A model generated the notes under the pieces. It was not told the DNA's origin, made no database searches, and was given only the letters and a program-made list of their open reading frames with translations. The position numbers were made by a program, and so were the translations under genes. 64,000 nt of DNA from Chitinophagaceae bacterium (lineage in GTDB: Bacteria; Bacteroidota; Bacteroidia; Chitinophagales; Chitinophagaceae): NCBI GenBank assembly GCA_947447825.1, contig CANFLL010000005.1:22995-86994 (forward strand), read 5' to 3'. This document shows, piece by piece, positions 36,099 through 44,937 of the stretch. Every line of letters starts with the position of its first letter. Positions within the stretch are counted from its first letter, which is position 1.

Positions 36099-36752
36099 AT
36101 GGTAGTGAATTTGAGTGATGCGCATAGTTTGGTGAGTAATTGGGTTGCTGAATTGAGAGATGTAGAGATACAAAAAGATAGACTTCGCTTTAGAAGAAAC
36201 CTAGAAAGAATTGGGGAGATTGCGGCTTATGAGTTAAGCAAAATATTGCCTTATAAAGAAGTTGAAGTGCAAACACCACTAGGCGTTCACACTAGTAAAG
36301 TACTAAATGAACAACCTGTTTTGGCAACAATTCTGCGTGCTGGCTTACCATTGCATCATGGCATGCTTAATTACTTTGATAAAGCAGATAATGCCTTTGT
36401 TTCTGCTTATAGAAAACATAAAGATGATGGTAGCTTCGAGATAAGTTTAGATTATTTGAGTTGTCCGTCATTAGATAATAAAATATTAATAATAAGCGAT
36501 CCAATGCTTGCCACTGGTGCATCTTTGGCTAAAACAATTCAATATCTTAACGGAATAGGCAATCCTAGTAAAATTTATGTAGTGTGTGCCATTGCCAGCT
36601 CTGTAGGTATTGAATACTTGCAAAAAGAGTGTGGTGAAGATGTTAAAATTTGGTGTGGAGACATAGATAATGAGATAACAGGAAAGGGATATATCGTTCC
36701 AGGATTGGGTGATGCTGGAGATTTAGCTTATGGAACTAAAATACAGTATTAG
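36099..36752 (+). CDS. upp: Uracil phosphoribosyltransferase
   Basis: UPRT converts uracil and PRPP to UMP in pyrimidine salvage. The 217-residue protein contains ILRAGLPLHHGML (about 72-84), the PRPP loop ISDPMLATGASLAKTI near 130-145 (most UPRTs have GGS; here GAS), and the uracil-binding C-terminus IVPGLGDAGDLAYGTK. An ATG start is used. Gaps of over 130 bp on both sides suggest a monocistronic gene. Confidence 0.95.
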   Translation: MVVNLSDAHSLVSNWVAELRDVEIQKDRLRFRRNLERIGEIAAYELSKILPYKEVEVQTPLGVHTSKVLNEQPVLATILRAGLPLHHGMLNYFDKADNAFVSAYRKHKDDGSFEISLDYLSCPSLDNKILIISDPMLATGASLAKTIQYLNGIGNPSKIYVVCAIASSVGIEYLQKECGEDVKIWCGDIDNEITGKGYIVPGLGDAGDLAYGTKIQY

Positions 36753-36888
36753 CAGAATAGAATATCTATTATATTTGTTCCTTTATATTGTCAAATGAAA
36801 TTCTAATAAATAAGTTTCGAAAAATTACATTTTTGCATAACGTTTGCTCTAGTTCCATAATTCAATTAATAACTTTAATTAATAACAA

Positions 36889-37911
36889 ATGAAAAAATTA
36901 TTCAAGCTCCTGCTACTAACAATTTTGTGTAGTAAATTATACGCTCAGGATCCTCACTTCTCTCAATTCTTTTCCTCTCCCTTAACATTGAATCCTGCTT
37001 TCACTGGAAAGTTTGATGGAGCTGTAAGGTTTTCAGGGAATTACAGAAACCAATGGCCTTCAATAAACAATGCGTTCATTACAACTACTGGTTCAGTAGA
37101 TTTTCATGTTGGTAAGAAAATAATCCCAAATAATGATAATTGGGGTGTTGGTGCTGTTTTTTTAAGCGACAATAGTGCTGGTGGAGCAGTAAATTATAAT
37201 TATTTTAGTCTTTCTTCTGCTTACCATAAAGGTTTGGATGAAGATGGATTTCACCAATTGAGTGGCGGTGTTCAGCTAACTTATGCCAACATGTATATAA
37301 ATACCAATGTTCTAAATTTCGAAGATCAGCTACATGCAGATGGGTTTTCTGGTACAACCAACGAGCTTTTGAGTGGTTCAAATCTATCAACAAATTATCT
37401 TGATTTGAATGCTGGGTTACTATACAGTGGAAGCACAAACGATAGAAATAATTTTTATGGTGGTGTAAGTGTTTACCATATAAATAAGCCAACACAAAAG
37501 TTTTCTGGAAGCAAAGATACTTCTGGTGGATATAGCCTTAATCCGAGGGCTACTATTCATGCTGGAACTTATTTTGCTGTAGGGCCTGCAGCTACATTAC
37601 ATTTTAGTGGTATTCAAACATTTCAAGGAGGTGCAAGTGAAACTGTTATTGGTGGTGCAATACAATTTATTACAAATCCAGAAGCAGAAACAAAACAAAC
37701 TAGTCTATACTTAGGTAGTTGGATTCGTTTAAAAGATGCCATTATTCCTTATTTGGGTTTAGAATATAATGATGTTCGCTTAGGAATTACGTACGATGTT
37801 AATACTTCAGCTCTTAAAACAGCTAGTAATGGTAATGGTGGTATTGAAATTTCAGCCATGTACATCTACAGACCTAGCACTGATAAACCAATCAACTGTC
37901 CAAAGTTTTAA
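36889..37911 (+). CDS. PorP/SprF family type IX secretion membrane protein
   Basis: A 340-residue outer-membrane beta-barrel protein of the PorP/SprF family, which helps place type IX secretion substrates or gliding adhesins on the surface. It has a signal peptide (MKKLFKLLLLTILCSKLYAQ) and the diagnostic DPHFSQFFSSPLTLNPAFTG at the mature N-terminus, followed by YRNQWPSINNAFITTTGSVDF. The C-terminus has typical aromatic-ended strands (GGIEISAMYIYR). Bacteroidota often have many paralogues, most paired with a large secreted protein; none is next to this one. sprA is 17 kb downstream. Confidence 0.92.
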   Translation: MKKLFKLLLLTILCSKLYAQDPHFSQFFSSPLTLNPAFTGKFDGAVRFSGNYRNQWPSINNAFITTTGSVDFHVGKKIIPNNDNWGVGAVFLSDNSAGGAVNYNYFSLSSAYHKGLDEDGFHQLSGGVQLTYANMYINTNVLNFEDQLHADGFSGTTNELLSGSNLSTNYLDLNAGLLYSGSTNDRNNFYGGVSVYHINKPTQKFSGSKDTSGGYSLNPRATIHAGTYFAVGPAATLHFSGIQTFQGGASETVIGGAIQFITNPEAETKQTSLYLGSWIRLKDAIIPYLGLEYNDVRLGITYDVNTSALKTASNGNGGIEISAMYIYRPSTDKPINCPKF

Positions 37912-38067
37912 AAGGAAACCTGTCAATACTACGGGTTATTAGTTTAAACATTATAGGATAAGTGCTTGTTTTAGTAGTTAAAACAGTCAACTTGTCGTTT
38001 GTTTTCTTTTGCATAAATTTTGAAAAGGAGGCATAACGATAGAGAACTTTAAATTAAATAAGAATAA

Positions 38068-38766
38068 ATGAATATTGGAAAAGAATTTGAAAAGTATGCT
38101 GTAAAGCATAAAGGCATAAGTAGCAGTACATTACATAATTATCAAGCACACTTCAACCCTACCAATCTTACCCCCTACATTATTGAAGAAAGACCAATGA
38201 ATATTGCTCAAATGGACGTATTCAGTAGGCTAATGATGGATAGAATTATCTTTTTAGGTGAAGGTATTAATGACTACGTGGCAAATATCATTACGGCTCA
38301 GTTGCTTTTCATGGAAAGCGTAGACCGAACAAGGGATATTCAAATGTATATTAATAGTCCCGGTGGAAGTGTTTATGCAGGACTTGGTGTGTATGATACA
38401 ATGCAATTTATTAGTCCGGATGTAAGCACAATTTGTACAGGTATTGCGGCAAGCATGGGTGCAGTTTTGCTTTGTGCAGGTGTTAAAGGAAAACGTACTG
38501 CACTTAAACATAGCCGTATTATGCTACATCAACCAAGTGGTGCAATAGGTGGACAAGCAACAGATATTGAAATTACTGCTAGAGAAATAAAGAAATTGAA
38601 AGTTGAACTTTATGAAGTAATTGCAGCACATAGTGGTAAAACTATTGAAACAGTTTCGGTTGATTGTGACAGGGATTATTGGATGAAAGCAGAAGAAGCA
38701 AAAGAATATGGCATTGTTGATGAAGTTCTTTTTATGAATCCAAGAAAAGCAGATGCCCTTAAATAA
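38068..38766 (+). CDS. clpP: ATP-dependent Clp protease proteolytic subunit, paralogue 1
   Basis: Serine protease subunit that forms the ClpXP chamber. The 232-residue protein carries the triad: S129 in GIAASMGA, H154 in IMLHQPSG, and D203 in DRDYWM. It has a longer N-terminus (about 40 residues) than E. coli ClpP, and IAQMDVFSRLMMDRIIFLGE opens the conserved fold. ATG start. The second clpP begins 46 nt downstream, so both are co-transcribed, and they may form mixed rings. Confidence 0.95.
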   Translation: MNIGKEFEKYAVKHKGISSSTLHNYQAHFNPTNLTPYIIEERPMNIAQMDVFSRLMMDRIIFLGEGINDYVANIITAQLLFMESVDRTRDIQMYINSPGGSVYAGLGVYDTMQFISPDVSTICTGIAASMGAVLLCAGVKGKRTALKHSRIMLHQPSGAIGGQATDIEITAREIKKLKVELYEVIAAHSGKTIETVSVDCDRDYWMKAEEAKEYGIVDEVLFMNPRKADALK

Positions 38767-38812
38767 ATTTGTAAGGGAAAGTATTAATTAGTAAATAGAT
38801 AAATTTTATAGA

Positions 38813-39451
38813 ATGATTCAATCAATATATGATTCACGCCCTTATTTAATGGAAGATGAGGATGATGAAAAGCCAAGGGATGAAAAGCAAGAACAAATAG
38901 GCTCTGCCACCATGAAGAAGATGGAAAAGCTTTTCTTTGAGAAAAGATCAATTTATTTGTGGGGTGTTGTTGATGATAAAAGTGCAAAAGATATTGTAAC
39001 CAAGTTGTTACTTTTAGATGCTGACAAGCCAGGTAAAGAAATCAAATTATACATTAATAGCCCAGGTGGTGTAGTAACTAGTGGAATGGTTATGTATGAT
39101 ACTATTAAACTAATTTCTAGCCCAGTTAGTACTATCTGTATGGGCTTGGCGGCAAGCATGGGTTCCATTTTATTGAGCGTTGGCACAAAGGGCAAAAGAT
39201 TTATATACCCTCATGGAGAGGTGATGATTCATCAACCTAGCATTGGTGGTCACTTTCAAGCAACTAGTGCCGACATAGAAATTCAGGCTGAACAAATAAG
39301 AAAAACTAAAGAAATAGGTGCTAAAATATTAGCGGAGAATTGTGGTAAAACAGTAGAACAAATAATGAAAGACTTTGATAGAGACTACTGGATGGATGCA
39401 AAAGAAGCTGTTGAATATGGAATAGCGGATGCTATTTTGGATAAGTTATAA
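38813..39451 (+). CDS. clpP: ATP-dependent Clp protease proteolytic subunit, paralogue 2
   Basis: A 212-residue second ClpP, clearly different from its neighbour. The triad is S115 in GLAASMGS, H140 in VMIHQPSI and D191 in DRDYWM. The N-terminus is acidic and unusual (YLMEDEDDEKPRDEKQEQIG) and may form a flexible tail at the axial pore. In several other phyla paired ClpPs assemble into a two-ring complex of unlike rings; that is an inference here. A terminator follows at 39476, before clpX. Confidence 0.93.
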   Translation: MIQSIYDSRPYLMEDEDDEKPRDEKQEQIGSATMKKMEKLFFEKRSIYLWGVVDDKSAKDIVTKLLLLDADKPGKEIKLYINSPGGVVTSGMVMYDTIKLISSPVSTICMGLAASMGSILLSVGTKGKRFIYPHGEVMIHQPSIGGHFQATSADIEIQAEQIRKTKEIGAKILAENCGKTVEQIMKDFDRDYWMDAKEAVEYGIADAILDKL

Positions 39452-39475
39452 AAGGTTTACAATACGCTAATATTT

Positions 39476-39515
39476 AAATACACGCTATGTTTTCGATAAA
39501 TAGCGTGTATTTTTG
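39476..39515 (+). terminator. Terminator between clpP2 and clpX
   Basis: A stem of about 12 bp, ATACACGCTAT with ATAGCGTGTAT, followed by TTTTTG. It suggests that clpX is at least partly transcribed from its own promoter. Confidence 0.8.
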
Positions 39516-39557
39516 TCTAATTAGGGGTCAATTAAAGTTAAAATTAAATTATTTACA

Positions 39558-40829
39558 ATGCCTAAACAAACAAATTTGCACTGTTCATTTTGCGGTAGGG
39601 GCCGTGATGAGGTGAAAATATTAATTGCTGGTCAAGAAGGGCATATCTGTGAAAATTGTGTGGAACATGCACAAGACATCATTACGCAAGAACTAGGTTT
39701 GAAACAAGAGGGTGCTACAAGTAATGATATATCGAATCTTACCTCATCCGGAACATCTAATTTTAAATTGAATATTAAGAAACCTTTTGAAATTAAAAAG
39801 TTCCTTGATGAATATATAATTGGTCAAGATGATGCAAAAAGAGTAATTACAGTTGCAGTTTACAATCACTTTAAACGGATCAACCAAAAGCAAACGCAAG
39901 ATGATGTTGAAATAGAAAAAAGCAATGTTATCATGGTGGGTGAAACAGGAACAGGTAAAACGCTAATTGCAAAAACAATTGCCCGGTTATTAAATGTTCC
40001 ATTTGCTATTGTGGATGCAACCGTTTTTACTGAGGCGGGTTATGTTGGTGAAGATGTGGAAAGTATGCTTACCAGACTGCTTCAAAATTGTAATTATGAT
40101 GTTAATGCAGCAGAAAGAGGAATTGTTTATGTTGATGAAATAGATAAAATTGCTCGTAAAGGCGACAATCCATCTATTACAAGAGACGTAAGTGGGGAAG
40201 GGGTTCAGCAAGGGTTATTAAAAATGCTTGAAGGAACTGAAGTATTGGTGCCACCTCAGGGTGGAAGAAAACACCCTGATCAAAAAATGATTAAAGTGGA
40301 TACCAAAAATATCCTCTTCATTTGTGGTGGAGCTTTCGACGGTATAGACAAGGTAATTGCCCGTAGGGTAAACACGAATGCTATTGGTTTTAACGTAAAT
40401 AAAGAAAGCCAAGATTATCAGCGCAAAAACATTTTACAGTTTATTAATGCACAAGATTTAAAAAGCTTCGGTTTAATTCCAGAATTATTAGGTAGGTTGC
40501 CGATAGTTACTTATTTAAATCCATTGGATGCAGAAACATTGCGTAGCATTTTAACCATACCTAAAAACTCATTAATTAAGCAATATGCTCGATTGTTCGA
40601 GTTTGAAGGAATTGAACTTTCTTTTGATGAAGCTGTGTTTAATTTTATGGTCGAAAAAGCGATGGAATATAAATTAGGTGCAAGAGGTTTACGTAGTATT
40701 TGTGAAAGTATTTTAACAGATGCTATGTTCGAATTGCCAGGTTCTGGAGTTACTAAGCTGAACATTACGTTGGAATATGCCGAAGGTAAGTTTAACAAAA
40801 GCAAAATGAGTTTATTGAAAGTTGCATAA
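39558..40829 (+). CDS. clpX: ATP-dependent Clp protease ATP-binding subunit ClpX
   Basis: AAA+ unfoldase that feeds substrates to ClpP. The 423-residue protein has the N-terminal zinc-binding domain (cysteines 9, 12, 31 and 34 in [10 protein letters not shown] and HICENC), Walker A GETGTGKT at 128-135, Walker [10 protein letters not shown], and the sensor regions. An IGF tripeptide in [10 protein letters not shown] lies where the ClpP-docking loop should be. ATG start. A 47-residue ORF follows 17 nt downstream. Confidence 0.97.
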   Translation: MPKQTNLHCSFCGRGRDEVKILIAGQEGHICENCVEHAQDIITQELGLKQEGATSNDISNLTSSGTSNFKLNIKKPFEIKKFLDEYIIGQDDAKRVITVAVYNHFKRINQKQTQDDVEIEKSNVIMVGETGTGKTLIAKTIARLLNVPFAIVDATVFTEAGYVGEDVESMLTRLLQNCNYDVNAAERGIVYVDEIDKIARKGDNPSITRDVSGEGVQQGLLKMLEGTEVLVPPQGGRKHPDQKMIKVDTKNILFICGGAFDGIDKVIARRVNTNAIGFNVNKESQDYQRKNILQFINAQDLKSFGLIPELLGRLPIVTYLNPLDAETLRSILTIPKNSLIKQYARLFEFEGIELSFDEAVFNFMVEKAMEYKLGARGLRSICESILTDAMFELPGSGVTKLNITLEYAEGKFNKSKMSLLKVA

Positions 40830-40846
40830 CAATTAAAAACAATTAT

Positions 40847-40990
40847 ATGAATGAGCTAATTGATAGAATTAAAAATGAAGTAGGGTTAACATCAGAGCAA
40901 ACTACTAAGGTGATTGAAATTATTGCTGCATTTGTGAAAGAGAAATACCCCATGCTTTCTGGTGCAGTAAATAATATCTTTAAAAAGTAG
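40847..40990 (+). CDS. Small helical protein (47 aa) downstream of clpX
   Basis: Too short for the ORF track. The ATG-started frame encodes a 47-residue helical peptide (LIDRIKNEVGLTSEQTTKVIEI... then a lysine-rich IFKK end). The pattern of a helix ending in a glycine, then a long amphipathic helix, resembles small conserved Bacteroidota proteins, possibly DUF2267-like, but I cannot name the family. It lies 17 nt after clpX and before a strong terminator, so it is probably the last gene of that unit. Confidence 0.6.
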   Translation: MNELIDRIKNEVGLTSEQTTKVIEIIAAFVKEKYPMLSGAVNNIFKK

Positions 40991-41029
40991 TAAATATTAT
41001 TGTACTTTTTATCAAAGTTTACTAAAGCA

Positions 41030-41067
41030 AAAAAGGCTGATTTGAATTTTCGAATCAGCCTTTTTTA
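41030..41067. terminator. Terminator after clpX and the small ORF
   Basis: A stem of about 17 bp (AAAAAGGCTGATTTGAA with TTCGAATCAGCCTTTTT) containing one G-T pair, followed by a T run. Confidence 0.87.
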
Positions 41068-41603
41068 ATGCGGCACTAACTTGTCTTTGAAGGTAAATAG
41101 AGAGAATACCTAGTTGTGTATATAGGGTTTACTTTATCTCTCTTTAGCAACATATAACGTGACTATTAATTCTTTTGGAGAGCCAAGGGTGAAACACCGT
41201 GATTTATTCCTGCTAAAGGAAAGATGCTAATTGTAAGATAATTCTTGAATGCTGTTTCCTATTGTAGTACTTAAGAATCTTGATATATAAGATTAAAAGT
41301 TTAGAAGTTGTTTTGATCCTAACAATCCTAATTCAGACAAACAAGCACAAGTAATTATTACCCAGAAAAGCCGCCTTTTAACTACCAGTAAACAAAATTA
41401 TTTCGAGACGGTCGCCGTCTAGCATGAATCGAATAATATTATACACAGACGGCAATTGTTTATTACCACTACAAGATTATGTCCACACGGTGCCTTTTTG
41501 TTAAGAAAAATTTGAGTCCCTTTATTCCGATTAAACGACTAAACACAGCACCGCTTTCAACTATTTTACACCTTTAGCGTTTTAGTGCTACATAAAACGT
41601 AAA
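41068..41603. other. Gene-free region before the photolyase gene
   Basis: About 535 bp without a convincing ORF. It contains one small perfect hairpin, AGACGGTCGCCGTCT at 41406-41420, with a related CAGACGGCAAT at about 41447. I considered a non-coding RNA but no known family could be recognised. Copies in other genomes would be needed to call a dispersed repeat. Confidence 0.4.
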
Positions 41604-42908
41604 ATGGATTCAGTAAATATTATTTGGTTTAGAAGAGACTTACGCTTGACTGATAATGCCGCATTGTATCATGCACTCAAAAGCAACAATGCCGTGATGC
41701 CTATCTTTATTTTTGATAGAACCATTTTAGATAAATTGGAAGATAAAGCTGATAGACGTGTCGAATTTATTCATGCGGCACTATCAGAAATGCATAACCA
41801 ATTGGTTGAAATGGGGTGTAGTCTTTCTGTATTTTATAGCACTCCCTTCGAAGCTTTTAAAGAGTTATTATCTCAATATTCAATAGAAAAAGTATTTACT
41901 AACCACGATTACGAACAGTATGCAATAGATAGGGATGCACAAATTGCAGACTTATTGAAGGAGCATGGGGCCAGTTTGCATACTTATAAAGACCAAGTGA
42001 TCTTTGAAAAAAACGAGGTTACCAAAGATGATGGCAAACCCTACACGGTTTTTACGCCCTTTAGTAATAAATGGAAAGCTAAACTGAAACCCTTTCATTT
42101 GAAGGCTTATCCTACTGAAAAATATTTTAACAATTTCTATAAACAACCTTCGCAACCAATACTAACCTTAGAAAGTATTGGATTTGCGGCAGTTGACAAA
42201 CCTTTTCCTAATAAAGAACTTGATATTGCTTTGGTGAGTAAATATCAGGAACAGCGAAATTTTCCTGCCATCAGAGGCACTTCTCAATTGGGTGTGCATC
42301 TTCGTTTTGGTACAGTAAGCATTAGAGAAATTGGCCGAAAATGTGAAGGTGTAAGTATTACCTTTTTGAATGAATTGATATGGCGGGATTTTTATCATGC
42401 CATCCTATGGCATTTTCCGCAGGTTCGCCGGGGACAAGCCTTTAAGAAAGAATATGAGCTGATAGAATGGGAGAATAATGAAACCTATTTTGAGAAATGG
42501 TGTGCTGGACAAACTGGGTATCCAATTGTGGATGCTGGCATGAGAGAACTAAACGCTACTGGCTTCATGCACAATAGGGTGCGTATGATTGTGGCATCTT
42601 TTCTTACTAAACATTTACTGATAGACTGGCGATGGGGAGAAATGTACTTTGCGAAAAAACTCCTCGACTTTGATTATGCTGCTAATAATGGCGGTTGGCA
42701 ATGGGCAGCAGGATCAGGTTGTGATGCGGCACCCTATTTCAGGGTTTTTAACCCAACGTTGCAAACTGAAAAATTTGATAAAGACCTGAAATATATTCGG
42801 AAATGGATACCTGAATTAGATAGTTTCAACTATCCTCAACCTATTGTAGTACATGAAGTTGCTCGCAAAAAAGTATTAGATATTTATGCTAAGGCATTGA
42901 AGGGGTAA
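41604..42908 (+). CDS. phr: Deoxyribodipyrimidine photolyase
   Basis: A DNA photolyase of 434 residues that repairs UV-induced pyrimidine dimers with light and FAD. The N-terminal antenna domain starts with VNIIWFRRDLRLTDN. The FAD domain shows GTSQLGVHLRFGTVSIR, ELIWRDFYH, CAGQTGYPIVDAGMRELNATGFMHNRVRM, and YAANNGGWQWAAGSGCDAAPYFRVFNP. These include the tryptophans that carry electrons and the FAD-binding asparagine. A CPD photolyase is the most probable type; a cryptochrome of the photolyase type is less likely. Confidence 0.95.
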   Translation: MDSVNIIWFRRDLRLTDNAALYHALKSNNAVMPIFIFDRTILDKLEDKADRRVEFIHAALSEMHNQLVEMGCSLSVFYSTPFEAFKELLSQYSIEKVFTNHDYEQYAIDRDAQIADLLKEHGASLHTYKDQVIFEKNEVTKDDGKPYTVFTPFSNKWKAKLKPFHLKAYPTEKYFNNFYKQPSQPILTLESIGFAAVDKPFPNKELDIALVSKYQEQRNFPAIRGTSQLGVHLRFGTVSIREIGRKCEGVSITFLNELIWRDFYHAILWHFPQVRRGQAFKKEYELIEWENNETYFEKWCAGQTGYPIVDAGMRELNATGFMHNRVRMIVASFLTKHLLIDWRWGEMYFAKKLLDFDYAANNGGWQWAAGSGCDAAPYFRVFNPTLQTEKFDKDLKYIRKWIPELDSFNYPQPIVVHEVARKKVLDIYAKALKG

Positions 42909-42953
42909 GGATTAAGCAGGTTTTGCTTGTAACTCAACCTGCCTAATATTTTT

Positions 42954-43274
42954 TTATTGTTTTCCAATCTTACTTTGTAAACCACTCCATCCACCACCAT
43001 TATACACTTTGGTAAACCCATTAGAAGTAAGGATATTTTTTGCTGAAGCACTACGCATCCCCGAAGCACAGCAGGTAATGATAGGTTTATCTTTTTTGAG
43101 TTTAGTAAGGTTTTGTGCAAGTTCCCCCAATGGAACATTTATGGATCCTTTAATGTGTCCACCACTATATTCTCCTGAAGAACGTACATCAATAATAGTT
43201 GCACCTTCGGCAACCAATTGGGCATAATCTGTTGGGGTTCCCAACCCAAATAAATTTTTAAGTATATTTATCAT
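42954..43274 (-). CDS. Rhodanese-like sulfurtransferase
   Basis: A single rhodanese domain of 106 residues: ATIIDVRSSGEYSGGHIKGSINVPLGEL, then the active-site loop CCASGMRSA and VYNGGGWSGLQSKI. The track starts 42 nt upstream at another ATG, but the ATG at 43274 gives a better N-terminus. It probably moves a sulfane sulfur to cyanide, thiols or other acceptors. It is the last gene of a five-gene operon led by a Crp/Fnr regulator. Confidence 0.88.
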   Translation of the reverse strand: MINILKNLFGLGTPTDYAQLVAEGATIIDVRSSGEYSGGHIKGSINVPLGELAQNLTKLKKDKPIITCCASGMRSASAKNILTSNGFTKVYNGGGWSGLQSKIGKQ

Positions 43275-43319
43275 GATTGTTATTTTAAATGTAAAAGAGA
43301 GGCTGTTACTTGTCAATTA

Positions 43320-43529
43320 TCAATTATTTATCTCACAGCTTCCATCTTCTAAGCATCTTTTAGGTCTGAAGAATCCTGTTGCAATGAAGGCTAATCCAAA
43401 TGCTATCGCAAACCAGCGCCCTTCATCTTGATTTAAAATGCCAATGCTGAGAAAGGTAATGCCAAGTCCCCATCGGATTATTCTGTTTACCCACAGAACT
43501 ATTTTAGTATCGCGGCTATCACCTTTCAT
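43320..43529 (-). CDS. Small two-span membrane protein
   Basis: A 69-residue membrane protein with two hydrophobic segments (WVNRIIRWGLGITFLSIGIL and WFAIAFGLAFIATGFF) and a C-terminal pair of cysteines (RCLEDGSCEI). It resembles the DUF2892/YgaP-type inner-membrane proteins that occur with rhodaneses, but the match is weak. It lies between osmC and the rhodanese gene, 14 and 45 nt away, so it is in the same operon. The cysteines could receive or hold sulfur, an inference. Confidence 0.6.
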   Translation of the reverse strand: MKGDSRDTKIVLWVNRIIRWGLGITFLSIGILNQDEGRWFAIAFGLAFIATGFFRPKRCLEDGSCEINN

Positions 43530-43543
43530 AAGTAACTATAATT

Positions 43544-44005
43544 TTAATTCAAAGTAACAGCTTGCAGTATATTGTTATTAAATATTTGCTTTTTATTGTA
43601 ATTCACCTCCCATGTAAGTGGTAAAATTTTCTTAAGCATGTGGCTAACTCCGCAAAACTTCTCTTGAGAAGCATTCACGGCTTCAAGGGCTGCTTCTTTA
43701 TTGGCTTCATCCCCCACAAAGTCATACACTACATGAATAGAAGTGTATTCTATAGGAGGTTGTTTACTAATTTCACCTGTTACTTTTATGGCTAAATCGG
43801 TTACAGGTTTATTTGCCTTACGAAGGATGGCTATTACATCCATACCTGTACAACCAGATAATGCCGACAAAACAAATGGCTTAGGTATTGGGCCACTGTC
43901 TTCGCCACCTACTCTTTCCGGTGCATCCATCACTACGGTATGTCCATTTACTAGTGCATTGAATTGCATCTTGCCCATCCATTGGGTTTCTACTTCGTGT
44001 GTCAT
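43544..44005 (-). CDS. OsmC family peroxidase-like protein
   Basis: A 153-residue OsmC/Ohr-fold protein, which reduces organic or fatty-acid peroxides through two cysteines. Both are present: C52 in SALSGCTGMDVIAILR and C118 in EKFCGVSHML. Ohr and OsmC cannot be separated with certainty from this sequence; the operon with a rhodanese and a DUF2892 protein suggests a role in reactive sulfur or peroxide stress. ATG start. It begins 2 nt after the DUF2892 gene. Confidence 0.85.
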   Translation of the reverse strand: MTHEVETQWMGKMQFNALVNGHTVVMDAPERVGGEDSGPIPKPFVLSALSGCTGMDVIAILRKANKPVTDLAIKVTGEISKQPPIEYTSIHVVYDFVGDEANKEAALEAVNASQEKFCGVSHMLKKILPLTWEVNYNKKQIFNNNILQAVTLN

Positions 44006-44007
44006 AA

Positions 44008-44217
44008 TTACTTTTTTTCATTGTTAATGGTTCTAATTCCAAAAGGCAGATACAAGGGGCAGACGCTTATTAAACTTGTGAGTAGGAATACGCCCGACAA
44101 GGCCAATAGAATTATGGCGGTGATTCCATTAATTAACCCTATAAAATAAATAACACCAATAACAGCAGCAATAAATACCCTGATTAGCTTGTCCATTGTA
44201 CCCATATTCTTTTTCAT
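44008..44217 (-). CDS. DUF2892 (YgaP-type) membrane protein
   Basis: A 69-residue protein with two membrane segments (VFIAAVIGVIYFIGLI and IILLALSGVFLLTSLI) and the motif VCPLYLPFGIRT after the second. This is the DUF2892 family, which is often fused to or next to rhodanese domains. Its molecular role is unknown. It is the second gene of the Crp-led operon, 63 nt after the regulator. Confidence 0.85.
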   Translation of the reverse strand: MKKNMGTMDKLIRVFIAAVIGVIYFIGLINGITAIILLALSGVFLLTSLISVCPLYLPFGIRTINNEKK

Positions 44218-44280
44218 TGTATTCTTTTTTAATTACAATGTAAAAGTAGAAGGTGGTAAAGTAGAAGTGTGTAACAAAAG

Positions 44281-44925
44281 TTACATATCGCGAAGGAGCT
44301 TTATTTGGTTACGGTAAAGCAGCAGCTTATTGTCGTTTTCTAGTTTCTTTAATAATCGGGAAATTACTTCTCGGGAGGAAGCCAATTCTTCAGCTATTTG
44401 TTGGTGTGAAATGTTTAATAATGATGAACCTGTTGCCTTAGATTTTTCTTTTAGGTAAGATACTAATCTTTCGTCTAGTTTTTGGAAAGCAATATGGTCG
44501 ATGGTTTTTAATAGTTCGTTGAAACGGTGGCGAATAGTTTTCATTACAAAGCTTTTCCAGCTAGGGTATTTAGTCATCCATTCGTCCATTACTGAAATGG
44601 GCAATGATAGCATTTCTACATCTTCTTCTGCAACTGCTCTTATCTCGCTTGGAAATTGTTCCATACAGCAAGTAAAAGTCATGGCACAACTTTCTATTGG
44701 ATTGACGTAGTAGAGTAATATTTCTCTCCCTCTTTCATCTATTCTAGTCACTTTTATAGTGCCAGATAAGATGATTGGCATTTGCTTTATCAACTGACCA
44801 ATATCTATAATGACATTTCCTGCTTTTATAGAAACTAGTTTCGATTTAGTCTCTAAAGCTGCAATCAATTCTGGTTCGAATATATATTGAAACCTTTCTT
44901 TAATATTTACTGATTCAGAAGCCAT
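44281..44925 (-). CDS. Crp/Fnr family transcriptional regulator
   Basis: A 214-residue regulator with an N-terminal cyclic-nucleotide-binding-like domain (KAGNVIIDIGQLIKQMPIILSGTIKV) and a C-terminal winged helix (ISHQQIAEELASSREVISRLLKKLE). CC in FTCCMEQFPS and further spacing do not match an Fnr iron-sulfur site, so oxygen sensing by a cluster is not supported. The ORF track starts 24 residues earlier, in repeat element copy 2; the ATG at 44925 is a better start. It heads an operon of DUF2892, OsmC, small membrane and rhodanese proteins, and is probably its regulator. Confidence 0.88.
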   Translation of the reverse strand: MASESVNIKERFQYIFEPELIAALETKSKLVSIKAGNVIIDIGQLIKQMPIILSGTIKVTRIDERGREILLYYVNPIESCAMTFTCCMEQFPSEIRAVAEEDVEMLSLPISVMDEWMTKYPSWKSFVMKTIRHRFNELLKTIDHIAFQKLDERLVSYLKEKSKATGSSLLNISHQQIAEELASSREVISRLLKKLENDNKLLLYRNQIKLLRDM

Positions 44926-44937
44926 AACGCCGAAAGT

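Noticed and set aside
41068-41603. A structured RNA gene upstream of the photolyase
   Set aside because: Only one small hairpin is visible, and no known RNA family core (tmRNA, RNase P, SRP, 6S) could be matched by eye.
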